A DNA stretch of 64,000 bases, taken from contig NC_090128.1 of NCBI RefSeq assembly GCF_040581485.1, positions 11,532,001-11,596,000 on the forward strand. Direction: 5' to 3'. Positions within the stretch are counted from its first letter, which is position 1, and each line of letters begins with the position of its first letter. This stretch comes from Linepithema humile (taxonomy: Eukaryota; Arthropoda; Insecta; Hymenoptera; Formicidae). Positions 63,451-64,000 of the stretch are shown in pieces. The translations under genes and the position numbers were made by a program. The notes below the pieces were generated by a model. That model was not told the DNA's origin and searched no databases. It saw only the letters and a list, made by a program, of their open reading frames with translations.

Positions 63451-64000
63451 AGAAAGAGGAAGAGGCGCTGGCGTCGGGCGAGGCCACACGCGAGCTGGAT
63501 ACAGCACGAAGTCTGTTTATAATGGCGTACGCCTTAAAGCCGATTTGTTGCAACGCTCGTGGAGGTAGTCGCGCGAGATACGGCACGATTAAGGGTAAAA
63601 GTTTCCGTCGGGTTCGCCGCGCGGGAAGGATCTCGCGTGCGCCGGATGAGCCCCGGTGCACTCTCGAAAGTGAATACCCGGGAATTACTGGCGGCTGAAG
63701 AAGGCACACCCTCCCGACTTTATCTACCGGTTTATTTATGAAGCATAAATTCGCGTTTCGCACTGCGTGTATGAGAGCTTGAGACGCGGCCACCGCAGAT
63801 ATTCGGGGATAATTCCCGCGGCGGATGTTCCCGAAGTTGTTGTGAGCTCACATGGGGGATGAGAGAGTTGCTGCAGCGGAATGATATCTCCTAACTCGAC
63901 GCGTGGCACATCGCTTGAGCAATATTTCACATATGTTCGAATTTAACTATGTGGATGAAGCGACGCTATGTATAATGTGTATGTTTTTCCGATTCATTCG

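Larger units (their letters stand above)
60041..64000. other. Non-coding 3' flank
   Basis: A possible untranslated first exon ends near 60263 (ACAACG|GTGAGT), but nothing downstream confirms it. A perfect hairpin lies at 61798-61831, a GCA repeat at 62516-62536 and a GA repeat at about 63412-63450. The last 600 bp is CpG-rich with open frames on both strands (63404-63793 minus, 63444-63698 plus). No family is recognised. Confidence 0.4.

Noticed and set aside
63404..63793. 129-codon minus-strand frame
   Set aside because: One end is a Ser/Leu run read through a GA microsatellite and the rest is CpG-rich with frames open on both strands.
1..64000. CRISPR arrays, rRNA and bacterial-type operons
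   Set aside because: No spaced identical short repeats, no rRNA core sequence, and genes are intron-containing.

Overview
The window looks like nuclear DNA of an insect, most likely a hymenopteran and perhaps an ant. It is AT-rich, with patches of CpG-dense sequence that are not CpG-depleted. Its genes are split by short introns with GT-AG borders, and it has microsatellites, minisatellites and foldback repeats. Nothing bacterial or viral is visible. The taxon is an inference from composition and gene family, not from a marker gene.

The core is a head-to-tail array on the + strand of luciferase/4-coumarate-CoA-ligase-like acyl-CoA synthetases (ANL adenylating enzymes). The copies are ACS1 (11294-15053), ACS2 (22398-26029), ACS3 (26762-29704), ACS4 (a pseudogene, 30831-33778) and ACS5 (34857-38000). 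All share eight exons with identical intron phases (0,0,1,0,1,1,0). The four intact copies predict 545, 551, 548 and 555 residues. A lone degenerate copy of the last exon (16963-17065) suggests a sixth member was once present between ACS1 and ACS2. ACS4 and ACS5 still share intron sequence and are the youngest pair. ACS1 is GC-richer and the most divergent.

The array keeps the ATP-binding P-loop and the C-terminal adenylation lysine. It has lost residues normally required for the second half-reaction: the A8 hinge lysine, the lysine equivalent to firefly K443, and the A8 glycine. The A5 Glu is Asp in every copy, and none ends in a peroxisomal PTS1 tripeptide. This looks like a clade of acyl-adenylating enzymes with altered or lost thioesterification, cytosolic rather than peroxisomal. 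Two introns, in different genes, use GC instead of GT donors.

Between ACS1 and ACS2 sits a 2615-bp foldback element (17196-19810) whose arms are tandem ~164-bp repeats, flanked by a perfect 9-bp target duplication. Its architecture matches the Foldback/Mutator-like group. A second, older inverted-repeat element with ~500-bp internal tandem repeats lies at about 50080-52650, and a small hairpin element at 53654-53812. A ~580-bp satellite array occupies about 57500-60040.

The flanks (1-11 kb and 38-64 kb) are mostly intergenic or long-intron sequence. The best-supported other coding piece is a 5' coding exon on the minus strand (7381-7468). A weaker candidate first exon lies at 45618-45731. 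No tRNA, rRNA or CRISPR was seen.
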